From: CAYZXL01 sp964482435
Lineage (GTDB): Bacteria > Auribacterota > JABMQX01
Assembly: GCA_964482435.1 (NCBI GenBank)
Contig: CAYZXL010000016.1
Span: forward strand, 16,579 to 80,578
DNA length: 64,000 nt
Direction of reading: 5' to 3'
This document shows positions 7,818 to 16,829 of the stretch, piece after piece; positions within the stretch are counted from its first letter, which is position 1, and the number at the start of each line of letters is the position of its first letter. The notes under the pieces are model-generated. The model worked only from the letters and a program-made list of their open reading frames with translations, ran no database searches and was not told the DNA's origin. A program made the position numbers and the translations under genes.

Positions 7818-10238
7818 TCAAACGTCGAGATTCCTCACCCAGCGGGCGCTTTGCTCGATGAACTCCTTTCGCGGGGCGACCTCCGTGCCCATGAGCATGG
7901 AGAACGTCTCTTCTGCTGCCACGGCATCTTCAAGGACAATCTTGAGGATCACCCTCTTGCTCGGGTCCATGGTCGTTTCCCACAACTGCTCCGGGTTCAT
8001 TTCGCCGAGGCCCTTGTATCGCTGCACGGAGATCCCCCTGCGCCCCAACTGGCGGATGGCCTCTACCAGTTCTTTCAGCGAGCGGACTTCCGCAGTCCCT
8101 TCGGAATGAGTCAGGCGATAGATCGGCTTCTTCGCTTCAAAGTAGTCGCCGACATCCACGCCCAGCTTTCCCAGGGACTCGATGACTTTGGCCAGCTCTC
8201 GCGACTCGAAAAGCTCCAACACCTTGATTCCCGTCTCGCCGCCTGCCTCGCCACTCTCTCCGTTGGACAGTACGACCACTTCGCCGCCGCGCTGCTTCTC
8301 AAAAGCCGAGGCTACTTTCCGCAGCTCCTCGTCGCTGAAGACGAACCGCTCCTCTCCGTCCACGAGCACCCTGTAAAGGGGGAGGTTTCCAGTTTCTTTA
8401 TCGCGGGAGGCGAGGTAGAGCCGCGGGTCAATGCCCTTGCGAGAGATACCTATTAGAAGGTTCTCCGCCCTGACAACCTCGCCAAGGACCTTCCCAAGCT
8501 GATGTCGCGTAAGCTCCTTCCCTCCTTTGGCGGTGACAACTCTCAACCCTTCCATTCCGTTCTCGAGGACGAAGGAGTCCATCTGCCCGTCGTCCTGGAT
8601 GTAAACCTGCTTTTTGCCAACCTTCACGCCGTATAATGGAGGTTGCGCGATGTAGATGTTTCCTCGCCTGACGAGCTCCGGGAGTTGCCGGTAAAAGAAA
8701 GTCAGCAACAGCGTCCGAATGTGGAGGCCGTCAACGTCCGCGTCGGTCATTATGATAACCTTCGCGTACCGGAGCTTCCCGACATCGAAATCCTGCTCGA
8801 CGCCCGTTCCCATGGCCATAATCATCGTGAGAATTTCCTCGTTCTTGAGAATCTTGTCGAGACGCGCTTTCTCGACGTTGAGGAGCTTCCCACGCACCGG
8901 CAGAATCGCCTGAAACCGCCGGTCTCGCCCCTGTTTGGCCGAGCCGCCCGCGGAGTCGCCCTCGACGATGTACAACTCGCAAAGCTGCGGGTCTTTTTCG
9001 GCGCAGTCGGCGAGCTTCCCAGGGAGAGAGCCGCTGTCCAGAGCGCCCTTGCGCCGGGTCAAATCGCGGGCCTTTCTGGCAGCCTCTCGCGCCCTTGCAG
9101 ACAGGGTGACCTTCTCAGCAATCGCTCTGGCGACGGAGGGATTCTCTTCCAAAAAGGACCCCAACTGCTCATTCACGACGGACTCCACGATTCCCGCAAC
9201 CTCGCTGTTGCCGAGCTTGGTTTTTGTCTGCCCCTCAAACTGAGGGTCGAGCACCTTGAGGCTGAGTACCGCCGTCAGCCCCTCCCGCATGTCCTCGCCA
9301 CTGGGGACTATGTCGCCGTTCTTCACAAGGTTGCTGGCGCGGATGTAGCTGTTGATCGTGCGAGTCAGCGCCGAACGAAACCCGCTGAGATGTGTTCCCC
9401 CCTCGATGGTGTTGATGTTATTGACAAAGGTCAGGACGGTTTCCTGATAACCGTCGTTGTACTGCATGGCTACCTCGACTTCCACGCTGTCCTTGGAAGA
9501 GAGAAAGTGGACCACCTTCTTATGTAAAGGCGTCTTGTTGCGGTTGAGGTGCTCAACAAACGAAACAATGCCCCCCGTGTACCGGAAATTGTTTTCCTGG
9601 CCTGTTCGCTCGTCCTTAATCGTGATGGTCACGCCGCTGTTGAGAAACGCCAGTTCTCTCAGCCTTTCGGAGAGCGTGCTGAAGCTGAATTTGGCGTCGG
9701 GGCCGAAAATCTGTGGATCGGGCTTGAAGGTGACCTTGGTCCCTGTGGACTTGCTTTTGCCGAAGGTCTCGAGAGGGCTGACGCACTTGCCCCTTTCGTA
9801 CCTCTGGTGATGAACCTTCCCGTCCCTCCTTACCTCCACCTCCAGCCATTCGGAAAGGGCGTTGACGACTGATACCCCTACCCCGTGCAGCCCACCGGAG
9901 ATTTTGTAGCTGCGGTGGTCGAACTTGCCGCCCGCGTGGAGCATTGTTAAAACCACCTCCACGGCCGGCTTCTTCTCGGTCCGGTGGATGTCCACGGGTA
10001 TGCCGCGGCCATTATCTACGACGGTGACGCTTCCTTGAACGTGGACGATGACGTCAATCCTTGTACAGTACCCAACCATCGCCTCGTCAACGCTGTTGTC
10101 CACGACCTCGTAGACGAGGTGATGGAGTCCCCCAGCGGCGGTGTCGCCGATGTACATGCTGGGTCGTTTTCGAACAGCCTCAATTCCTCCGAGAACGGTT
10201 ATGGTGGTAGCGTCATATTTCGCCTCGCTCTTCGCCAT
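7818..10238 (-). CDS. gyrB: DNA gyrase subunit B
   Basis: An 806-residue ATPase subunit of gyrase. GHKL ATP-binding motifs are clear (EVVDNSVDEAMVG, VVDNGRGIPVD, HAGGKFDHRSYKISGGLHGVG). The TOPRIM metal site is present as EGDSAGGSAKQGRDR and DADVDGLHIRTLLLTFF, followed by the RYKGLGEMNPEQLWETTMDP tail. At about 806 residues it is the long form, like E. coli GyrB, with an insert between TOPRIM and the tail. The ATG at 10238 lies inside the end of the upstream dciA-like gene and has AGGAGGAGAGG before it, so translation is probably coupled. It is the last gene of the dnaN-dciA-gyrB operon. Confidence 0.96.
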   Translation of the reverse strand: MAKSEAKYDATTITVLGGIEAVRKRPSMYIGDTAAGGLHHLVYEVVDNSVDEAMVGYCTRIDVIVHVQGSVTVVDNGRGIPVDIHRTEKKPAVEVVLTMLHAGGKFDHRSYKISGGLHGVGVSVVNALSEWLEVEVRRDGKVHHQRYERGKCVSPLETFGKSKSTGTKVTFKPDPQIFGPDAKFSFSTLSERLRELAFLNSGVTITIKDERTGQENNFRYTGGIVSFVEHLNRNKTPLHKKVVHFLSSKDSVEVEVAMQYNDGYQETVLTFVNNINTIEGGTHLSGFRSALTRTINSYIRASNLVKNGDIVPSGEDMREGLTAVLSLKVLDPQFEGQTKTKLGNSEVAGIVESVVNEQLGSFLEENPSVARAIAEKVTLSARAREAARKARDLTRRKGALDSGSLPGKLADCAEKDPQLCELYIVEGDSAGGSAKQGRDRRFQAILPVRGKLLNVEKARLDKILKNEEILTMIMAMGTGVEQDFDVGKLRYAKVIIMTDADVDGLHIRTLLLTFFYRQLPELVRRGNIYIAQPPLYGVKVGKKQVYIQDDGQMDSFVLENGMEGLRVVTAKGGKELTRHQLGKVLGEVVRAENLLIGISRKGIDPRLYLASRDKETGNLPLYRVLVDGEERFVFSDEELRKVASAFEKQRGGEVVVLSNGESGEAGGETGIKVLELFESRELAKVIESLGKLGVDVGDYFEAKKPIYRLTHSEGTAEVRSLKELVEAIRQLGRRGISVQRYKGLGEMNPEQLWETTMDPSKRVILKIVLEDAVAAEETFSMLMGTEVAPRKEFIEQSARWVRNLDV

Positions 10239-10581
10239 ACTCCTCTCCTCCTGAGCTCACCCTCCTGGTCGAAACGCGGCTCAGGAAACGCACTCGTCGT
10301 ATTTCTCGCCAGCCCAAAGCGGCATTCAGGGCTTGCGCGATTTTCTCGGAATGAAATGCCGACAACTCCGCTGCCCAGACGGTGCTGTCCACGGAGACGA
10401 TGAGAGTCCCCGCCCGAAGTGAAACAGGAGTGGCATGCCGAGCTACCTCCTGGCCCACGACGCTCTCCCAGACGGCTGAAATCTTGCGGAGCGATGAATC
10501 AAGCTCCTGCTCCCACTTCGCTAAAACACCGGGAATTGCGTCGCCGAGTCGAACCGAAGGTCGGAATCCCATATACCTCAC
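10213..10581 (-). CDS. DUF721 / DciA-like protein
   Basis: A 122-residue protein of the DUF721 family, whose best-studied members (DciA) load the replicative helicase DnaB in bacteria lacking DnaC or DnaI. Supporting features are LGDAIPGVLAKWEQELDSSL at the N-terminus, then WESVVGQEVARHATPVSLRAGTL and LIVSVDSTVWAAELSAF. Its place between dnaN and gyrB is the classic location of this family. A GTG at 10581 begins the frame, and the ATG at 10572 is a close alternative. Its 3' end overlaps gyrB by 26 bases. Confidence 0.75.
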   Translation of the reverse strand: MRYMGFRPSVRLGDAIPGVLAKWEQELDSSLRKISAVWESVVGQEVARHATPVSLRAGTLIVSVDSTVWAAELSAFHSEKIAQALNAALGWREIRRVRFLSRVSTRRVSSGGEEYGEERGEI

Positions 10582-10592
10582 CGACTCCTATC

Positions 10593-11699
10593 TCACCCCT
10601 CAGCCTCCGGGAGGCGCATTGGCATGATAAGGTGTAAGAAACCCCCTTCCCCTGCAATGACTCCGGGACTGACCGAATCTGTCAGCCCGAGGTTTACCTC
10701 ATTCTCGTCCATGCAGTTAAGGACATCGCGCAAGCATCGCGGGTTGAATCCGATGGTTACGGGCTTCCCCTCGAACTTTACGGGCATCGCAACCCGCGCC
10801 TCGCCAAGCTCCGGGGTGCTCGCGGTGACAACCAGCTCACCTTCCTTGAAAGCGAGCCGGACAGAGCTGGACTGCTCGCTCGTGAGAAGAGCAGCCTGAC
10901 GAACCACTGCCGCAAACTCCTCCCGTGGCAAAAAGGCTCTTGCTGCCGAGGTCTTCGGAATTACGCCTTCGTAGTCCGGGAACTTCGCGTCAATTAGGAG
11001 CGACACCAGAAGGTCAGTACCGACCTTGAAGCCCACCTGGTTGCCCGAAAGGAAGACAAGCGCATCCCCTTCAGTCGTCAGCATCTTTTCCAACTCCTCA
11101 ATTGCCTTGATCGGCACGATCATGCTCGCTGCAAAGTCGGGAGGCGTCCCCAGCTCCGCCTCCATCCGCGAAAGCCTTCTTCCATCCGTTCCAACCAGCA
11201 CCAGCCGACCGTCCCTGACGACCATATACAACCCCGTCAGGAAGTGACGGGGGTCCTCACGGGAAACAGCAAAGGAGGTTCTGTGCAACAGCCTCTTCAG
11301 GACAGCTTGTGGCATCGTGAAAATCGGGTCTCCCTCAAACTCCACAACTCGCGGGAACTCTTCCCTGGAGATGCCGAGGACCTTGAAGAAAGACGAACCA
11401 CAACTGATGCTCGCTACATTGTCCGGGTCCACCTCCACCGTTATTTCCCCCGGCTGGAGCTCGCGCGCAATCTCGAACAGAGTTCTCGCCGGGAGTGTGG
11501 TGGACCCCGTTTCAAGAACAGTAGCTGGCATCCTTGACCGAACGGCAACTTGAAGGTTCGTCGTCGTGAAAACAACCATCCCCTCTCCAGTCTCAATCAG
11601 AGCATTCGCGAGAATAGACAGTGTGCTCTTTGTAGCTACCACCGGATACGTCTTCTCGAGAACCTCAAGAAAATCGGTTTTCTGAGCAGCGAATTTCAT
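10593..11699 (-). CDS. dnaN: DNA polymerase III sliding clamp (beta subunit)
   Basis: A 368-residue ring-forming processivity clamp with three similar domains. Typical landmarks are TKSTLSILANALIE near the N-terminus, PARTLFEIARELQPGEITVEVD, FLTGLYMVVRDGRLVLVGTDGRRLS in the middle and FNPRCLRDVLNC near the end. It closes with HLIMPMRL, the conserved C-terminal groove. The ATG at 11699 is preferred to the TTG just before it because GGAGG is 7 bases upstream. It is followed after 11 bases by the dciA-like gene. No dnaA or recF is next to it. Confidence 0.95.
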   Translation of the reverse strand: MKFAAQKTDFLEVLEKTYPVVATKSTLSILANALIETGEGMVVFTTTNLQVAVRSRMPATVLETGSTTLPARTLFEIARELQPGEITVEVDPDNVASISCGSSFFKVLGISREEFPRVVEFEGDPIFTMPQAVLKRLLHRTSFAVSREDPRHFLTGLYMVVRDGRLVLVGTDGRRLSRMEAELGTPPDFAASMIVPIKAIEELEKMLTTEGDALVFLSGNQVGFKVGTDLLVSLLIDAKFPDYEGVIPKTSAARAFLPREEFAAVVRQAALLTSEQSSSVRLAFKEGELVVTASTPELGEARVAMPVKFEGKPVTIGFNPRCLRDVLNCMDENEVNLGLTDSVSPGVIAGEGGFLHLIMPMRLPEAEG

Positions 11700-11779
11700 C
11701 AAATTCCTCCCCTGTTGTTAAAGATGCTTACGATTACGAGTTGTTGCTGAACTTGAAAAGAAAAGTATGTCGTAGGCAC

Positions 11780-11788
11780 TGTGGATAT
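11780..11788. other. DnaA-box-like 9-mer in dnaN leader
   Basis: TGTGGATAT differs from the DnaA box TGTGGATAA at the last base. It lies between the dnaN promoter and start codon. It is the only good match in the 812-base gap 11700-12511, which is otherwise AT-rich near 11880-11935. One near-box is weak evidence for an origin. It could be a DnaA regulatory site or chance. Confidence 0.25.
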
Positions 11789-11889
11789 GTGGCTTTGAGC
11801 TTGCATTGGCTTGAGTGAAATTGTGACCTCTCTGTTGAAAGCCTGTCAATTGGCGTGGACATAGAGCCAGAAAGCTCGCACAACACAAA

Positions 11890-11918
11890 ATAATAACAGG
11901 TTTTCATCAAGCTGTTAA
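11890..11918 (-). promoter_or_regulatory. Putative sigma-70 promoter of dnaN operon
   Basis: On the minus strand TTAACA (11913-11918) and TATTAT (11890-11895) are spaced by exactly 17 bases, each with one mismatch to consensus. Transcription would start near 11883, giving a leader of about 184 bases before dnaN. Confidence 0.6.
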
Positions 11919-12087
11919 CCATTTTTTCCTACTTTTGTCAGGACTGTACAGACCCACCTCAGCAGGAATGGGTACGACTACACTTGAGTGGTGCAGTTGG
12001 TGCAAGGGTCTTGATCAAGACGTGCAACAGCCGACCGCAAGGTCGCCTCCTCATGCTCAGGACCACGTGCCGGAGAATTAAGGTTGT

Positions 12088-12103
12088 GCCGGCTGAAGCC
12101 GGC
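12088..12103. repeat. GCCGGCTGAAGCCGGC palindrome
   Basis: A perfect 16-base-scale copy of the palindrome family seen at 456-546. It lies in the gap between the dnaN promoter and the large secreted-protein gene. Confidence 0.6.
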
Positions 12104-12373
12104 CGCGGACTGACAACGGCGCATGGAAGACGACGTTACGATGAGAATCAAGGAAGCACGCCTGATACTCCACGATTTCGCGGCCACACCTTATTGTAAC
12201 CACTTGCTTTTGGGGGGAAAAAGCAGAAGGAACCCAGGCTTCTGCGATGTATCACGAGGGGTGTGAGTCTCGCCGCGTGCGTCTGCGTTCATCGCCGGTT
12301 GATTCCGTCCACGCCCAGCCGGGCCGGTCTGCCGCGCGAGACAGACCGACTGCACCCAGACACGTTAAAGAGC

Positions 12374-12402
12374 TTGAATTTGGGGGGTTGTTGTGGTATA
12401 AG
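12374..12402 (+). promoter_or_regulatory. Putative sigma-70 promoter of the C13-like secreted protein
   Basis: TTGAAT (12374-12379) and TATAAG (12397-12402) have a 17-base spacer. Transcription would start near 12409, about 100 bases before the TTG start at 12512. Confidence 0.55.
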
Positions 12403-12498
12403 AAAACTCGGCTCACTGGATGGTGTGCGAAAGGTGGTTCCGCTTGCGAAAGGCAGGGAGAAGACTCGACCCGGGGCAAAGAGCGTTTGCATCAGGTC

Positions 12499-12503
12499 GG
12501 AGG
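12499..12503 (+). promoter_or_regulatory. Ribosome site that fixes a TTG start
   Basis: GGAGG lies 8 bases before TTG 12512, directly ahead of a signal peptide. The frame is open much further upstream (to 12263), but that part overlaps the promoter and has no ribosome site. Confidence 0.6.
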
Positions 12504-12511
12504 TTGCGACT

Positions 12512-15500
12512 TTGAAGAAAGTCCTGCGGTCACTGCAACACCTTCATTTCGTTTGTCTTGCCACATTTCTCGCTCATGTCGGGCATGCTTCGGGAGATGC
12601 CTGGGAAGCAAATCAGCCACCAGCTCCCATTCCACCGTACCCCCTTGAGGAGTTGTCCTCCATCACTGTACAAGCCCGCCCTCCGGAGATCGTTCTTGGG
12701 GAAGCGATTTCCATATACGGCTCCTTGACCAACTCCCTGGCGAACGGTCTTCCATGGCGGAACGTGGAAATAGCGGTCCGGCCGCCAGGGCAAGCGGAGG
12801 TAGCGTTCTCGGCCACAACGGACGTACGGGGGGACTATGCACTGTTCTACAGGCCGCCCACGGCCGGGGTCGGCTGGGAAGCCGTGGCTTCCTGGCCGGG
12901 GGATGTCTTCCACGCGGGGGCCGTATCGAAACCCCCCGCGGTCTTCAACGTTCTGGCGGCTGACACGAAATTGAGCGCGGTCCCCTCAGCGTATGCCGTC
13001 CTGCCGATGCAGCCGTTCGATGTGACGGGCCGTCTTGAGATAACCACGCCGCCTCTTGTTGACTCGAATGTGCTGGGCGGGCAGACTGTGACACTGCTCT
13101 TGCTCGACCCATCAGGCGAAACGCCGGGGCCGGTGTTAGTGACGACGGACATTGCCGGGCGGTACGCGTTTCAGGACTTGAAGCTCGGACAGGTAGGCGT
13201 TTGGAAGCTCTGGGTGAAATTCGGGGGGAGCCCCAACCTCAATCCGTCATCGTCGGAAGAGGTGAAGGTGCAGGTGAAAAGCTCTGCAGGATATGCGATT
13301 GTCGTCTCCGGGGCGGGACTCGACACCGAGAACCTCGACCAGCACAACCAAACAGCAGACAGCGTTTACCGAAAACTCCTCCGGAGGGGCTTCGGAGCAG
13401 AATACATTTACTATCTGCGGTTCGGAGTTCCCGACGACAACACCATCCTTGTGGATGACACACCGAGCAAAGACGCGATCAAGTATGCCATAACTACCTG
13501 GGCGAAAGAGAAGATGACGGCCGAGCCGGGGCCGCTGTTCCTGATTTTCATCGGGGCGGGAAAACCGTTGATGTTTTTCGTTTCGGGAGTGGAGGAGACT
13601 TTAGCCCCATGGGAGCTCGACGGCTGGATCGCGAGCCTGGAGAGGTCTCTGGGAGGCACGCGGGCGGAAGGGCAGCCGATAGTGTTCGTATATGGGGCCC
13701 CGTACTCCGGGAGTTTCGTCCACAGACTCTCGAGTAAGGAACCTCGCCGCATCGTCATCACAAGCTCCGATCCACGGGAGTTGCCCGTTACAGGGCCGGA
13801 GGAGAACGGGACGGGCAAGCAGGGTGAATTCTTTGTTCTGGAGCTCTTCGAGAACCTGGCATCAGGACGGGACCTGATGACCTCGTTCGAGGCGGCGGTG
13901 GCGGCGACTCTCTTCTACACTCGCAACAAGGATGGAAACGGTGTCATCGGCGGCCTGGCCTACCCGGACTTAGGGGCACACCATCCGCTGCTCGATGATA
14001 ATGGCGACGGGATTGGTTCCTTCGGCTTTCTTTCCAGTCGGGCGGGGGACGATGGGGCTGTTTCGGCGAATATCTTTCTCGGATATGGGGAGTTTTTGCC
14101 GGAGGCTCAGATCGTCGAGGTTTCACCAAAGCAAATCATCAATCCGGGCGAGTTCCCGGAACTGTGGCTAAGGGTGAGCGACAGGGACATGGTGCAGGGT
14201 GCGTGGGTGGTCATTAAGCCTCCCTTCTTCGGGCTGGGAACCGTTACCGGGGATGCTTTCGTCCATCGGGACGTGGATGGGACGAGGTTTCCGCTTTATG
14301 ACGCTGACGGGGACGGGGTCTATCGGCCAAGCGCGCTGCCGCCGTTCACTCAGACCGGGACGTACCGGGTGCTTTTCTTCATCAAAGACAAGTACACCGG
14401 GCAACTGGGAGAGATGTGGAAAGGCAAGGTAATCGTCTTCGACGCCGCAGCAGCGGCTCCGGGGGATTTTTCCCTCCTTGTGCCGGAGGAGGGGGCGACG
14501 GTCGGCAGACAGGTTCTTTTGAGGTGGAATCCGAGCGCGATGGGACGTACCGACGACGAAATCAGCTATACGTTGCAGGTGGCCACTGACCCGTTGTTCA
14601 TGGACGTGGTGTTCGAGCAAAACGACATTGAAGACACTTCCTTTCTTCTCGGAGAAGGGGTGGGCCTCCGCGATAGGGCAACGTATTTCTGGCGGGTAAA
14701 GGCGGAAAGCTTTTTCGGAAAGACGCGATTCGCTCGCGGGGGCGAGATGAAGAGCACTGACGTCGGTCAGCCGCTCCCCGGCATGACGACCTATAACCCA
14801 AACAGCGACTCTTACACCATTCTCGGCGACGGACTCGATGCCCTTGGAACCGACGACCAGTTCCGGTTTGTGCACACTTCGGCGAAAGGAAGTTTCGAGA
14901 TTTCGGCGAGACTTGATTCTCTCGAGGGGATGAGCGATCCCGCCTTTGCCGGCATTATGATAAGGCAGTCCACGGACCCGGATTCGCCCTACGCCATGGT
15001 AGGCCTGAACGCGCAAGGGACGGTTGTTTCCGGGTTCCGCGGGGCGCCGGGTTCGGAGGCGTTCGTGCAGAACTACTCGACAGTCTCGCTGCCCGGGTAC
15101 CTCAGAATGGTTTGCTTCAGATCCACGACGACCGGAGGGGCGGAAATACAGCCCTTCTTCTCGCCCGACGGGAAGGACTGGTATCAGGGGGAGCCGATAA
15201 GCTTGTTGTTGCCGGAGGAGGTTCAGGTCGGGATATGCGTCAGCAGCGGGGACGAGAGCCGACTGGCGAGAGCGGTTGTGAGCGAGTTCAGGGTTTCTCC
15301 GATGCTGGGCGCTCCGACAGGGAAGACTTCTTCTTCCGAACAGCCGCTCTCTCCGGCACCGCCTCCTACCGAGACTCTGGGGAGCGACTATGGCACTTTT
15401 CAAACGAATTACGGAGCGGGCTTGCCGGGATACAACGTCCTGACGGTGCTCGTGTACAATGAGAACGACCCGTCGCAATCTCCACCCGGGACAACAATCA

Positions 15501-16357
15501 CAATCACGCCCATTGTCGGCACAATCAACAACTGGATGTATTCGGCATACGTCCCCGTTGGAAGTTACACCATTGATGTCTCGGCGCCGAATTTCTCCCC
15601 GGAAGGCAGGACGACGGAGGTCACCGCAAGCTCGGCTACGACGGAAGTTTTCACGCTTACTCCCAACAGCGGCTCCGTCTCCGGTAAGGTTATCAGGGCG
15701 AGCGACCTGGGCAACCTCAGGGGGGCGGCAGTGCAATTAGAGGTAAGGTCGGGCATTTACCTCGGAACGATTTATAACGCAGTCACGGGGAACGATGGCA
15801 GGTTCAGCGTGACGGCGCTGCCGTCGGCGGTGAACTACCGGATCACGGTGTCGAAGACTTATTTCAACACTTACCAGGCATCTTTCTCACTTGGCGCCGG
15901 CCAAGCCAAGGACCTCGGCACCATTTCTCTGAGCTTCCCGGACGCCGACACTGACGGGCTGCCGGATGGGTTTGAGCAGACGATTGTGGACTTCGACCCG
16001 GGGGACGCCATCAATGATATTACCGACGTGCTGGGGAGCGATGACTTTGACGGCGACGGCCAGACGAATCAGGAGGAATACCTCGCGGGGACGTCTCCCA
16101 CAGCAAGCGCTTCGTGCTTAATGATAGTAAGCATAGTCAGCAATACCGCGAGCGCTTTCACCATCACCTGGACGAGTGTCAATGGGATGCTCTATCGGAC
16201 ATACTACAGTCCCAGCGTTGGCGAATGGTCCGCAGGGAAATCGGATATCGCCGCCTCAGGAACGGGCCAGAACTCCTGGACAGACGATAGCGCGTCGGGA
16301 ACTTCCCCGCCGCCGGGCAACGTCCGCATCCGGTTTTACAGAGTGGAAGCGTATTGA
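12512..16357 (+). CDS. Large secreted multidomain protein with degenerate C13 (legumain-like) peptidase domain
   Basis: A 1281-residue protein with a signal peptide (LQHLHFVCLATFLAHVGHASG). Approximate order: Ig-like or carboxypeptidase-regulatory-like repeats (40-250), a C13/caspase-fold domain (260-540), an FN3-like domain with LLRWNPSA...YFWRVKA (650-740), a concanavalin-like domain (765-930), a second regulatory-like beta-sandwich (1050-1140), calcium-type DADTDGLPDGFE and DDFDGDGQTNQEEY repeats (1143-1198), and the shared FYRV tail module (1203-1281). In bacterial C13 relatives the catalytic His lies in a DHG motif and the Cys in DAC.SGSF. Here they read GAG (IFIGAGKP) and GAPYSGSF, so both catalytic residues are lost while the fold and the later LLDDNGDGIG motif remain. 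It is probably a binding or scaffold protein, not a protease. The start is the TTG with GGAGG 8 bases upstream. Confidence 0.75.
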   Translation: MKKVLRSLQHLHFVCLATFLAHVGHASGDAWEANQPPAPIPPYPLEELSSITVQARPPEIVLGEAISIYGSLTNSLANGLPWRNVEIAVRPPGQAEVAFSATTDVRGDYALFYRPPTAGVGWEAVASWPGDVFHAGAVSKPPAVFNVLAADTKLSAVPSAYAVLPMQPFDVTGRLEITTPPLVDSNVLGGQTVTLLLLDPSGETPGPVLVTTDIAGRYAFQDLKLGQVGVWKLWVKFGGSPNLNPSSSEEVKVQVKSSAGYAIVVSGAGLDTENLDQHNQTADSVYRKLLRRGFGAEYIYYLRFGVPDDNTILVDDTPSKDAIKYAITTWAKEKMTAEPGPLFLIFIGAGKPLMFFVSGVEETLAPWELDGWIASLERSLGGTRAEGQPIVFVYGAPYSGSFVHRLSSKEPRRIVITSSDPRELPVTGPEENGTGKQGEFFVLELFENLASGRDLMTSFEAAVAATLFYTRNKDGNGVIGGLAYPDLGAHHPLLDDNGDGIGSFGFLSSRAGDDGAVSANIFLGYGEFLPEAQIVEVSPKQIINPGEFPELWLRVSDRDMVQGAWVVIKPPFFGLGTVTGDAFVHRDVDGTRFPLYDADGDGVYRPSALPPFTQTGTYRVLFFIKDKYTGQLGEMWKGKVIVFDAAAAAPGDFSLLVPEEGATVGRQVLLRWNPSAMGRTDDEISYTLQVATDPLFMDVVFEQNDIEDTSFLLGEGVGLRDRATYFWRVKAESFFGKTRFARGGEMKSTDVGQPLPGMTTYNPNSDSYTILGDGLDALGTDDQFRFVHTSAKGSFEISARLDSLEGMSDPAFAGIMIRQSTDPDSPYAMVGLNAQGTVVSGFRGAPGSEAFVQNYSTVSLPGYLRMVCFRSTTTGGAEIQPFFSPDGKDWYQGEPISLLLPEEVQVGICVSSGDESRLARAVVSEFRVSPMLGAPTGKTSSSEQPLSPAPPPTETLGSDYGTFQTNYGAGLPGYNVLTVLVYNENDPSQSPPGTTITITPIVGTINNWMYSAYVPVGSYTIDVSAPNFSPEGRTTEVTASSATTEVFTLTPNSGSVSGKVIRASDLGNLRGAAVQLEVRSGIYLGTIYNAVTGNDGRFSVTALPSAVNYRITVSKTYFNTYQASFSLGAGQAKDLGTISLSFPDADTDGLPDGFEQTIVDFDPGDAINDITDVLGSDDFDGDGQTNQEEYLAGTSPTASASCLMIVSIVSNTASAFTITWTSVNGMLYRTYYSPSVGEWSAGKSDIAASGTGQNSWTDDSASGTSPPPGNVRIRFYRVEAY

Positions 16358-16361
16358 TCAT

Positions 16362-16377
16362 CGGGCACTTATGCCCG
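16362..16377. terminator. Short GC hairpin after the secreted-protein gene
   Basis: CGGGCA-CTTA-TGCCCG forms a 6-bp stem 5 bases past the stop codon. There is no T-run, so intrinsic termination is uncertain. Confidence 0.3.
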
Positions 16378-16403
16378 CTTGGCGTGGGTCGGCCGTCCTT
16401 ATC

Positions 16404-16766
16404 CTACTTCAGCGGTATCGCCGGGAGTCGCTTGAGGGTCTTGTTGACCGGGTCCACAACAATCCCTACCGACTCGAGGGCCGTGACGCCCAGAATCGGC
16501 TCCGATCCCGGCTCCCCGAAGATTACGCGCCCTGCCGTTATCTCACCCATGAACTCGATCCGAACCAGGCCGTACGGATACTCCTTTACCGTTCCGTCTG
16601 CCAGTTCGTAGGACATCTTCCCTTCCCTGGCAACCCCGATTCTATCCAACTCGTCTCTTGCCGCCATCGAGTCGGTAGCCCCCGTGTCCACCAGAAAGAC
16701 CGCCTCGTAGTTTCCTCGGGGGCTTTGCAGACTCGTCAGCTTTGTTGTGACCTTTGTGAGTCCCAT
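16404..16766 (-). CDS. Retropepsin-like (clan AA) aspartic protease family protein
   Basis: A 120-residue single-lobe aspartic-protease fold. The catalytic motif is FLVDTGATDS (Asp-Thr-Gly), followed by VRIEFMGEITAGRVIFGEP and PILGVTALESVGIVVDPVNK, the second hydrophobic-Gly element. Such small proteins act as dimers, with one Asp from each subunit. There is no signal peptide, so it is cytoplasmic. GAGGAAAT lies just before the ATG. It is 63 bases downstream of the hypothetical gene at 16830-17417 on the same strand, so the two may be co-transcribed. The target is unknown. Confidence 0.75.
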   Translation of the reverse strand: MGLTKVTTKLTSLQSPRGNYEAVFLVDTGATDSMAARDELDRIGVAREGKMSYELADGTVKEYPYGLVRIEFMGEITAGRVIFGEPGSEPILGVTALESVGIVVDPVNKTLKRLPAIPLK

Positions 16767-16829
16767 ATTTCCTCATCCCATTTGCCTTGACCGGCCAAAC
16801 GCGCGTCAGCCACGAGCGACGGGTTAGCG

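Noticed and set aside
11700..12250. Chromosomal origin (oriC)
   Set aside because: Only one near-DnaA box and no dnaA; kept as a weak possibility in findings, not as a feature call.
14168..15736. 522-residue ORF antisense to the C13-like gene
   Set aside because: Shadow of the real gene: no ribosome site and no recognisable domain. The sense frame has clear domains.
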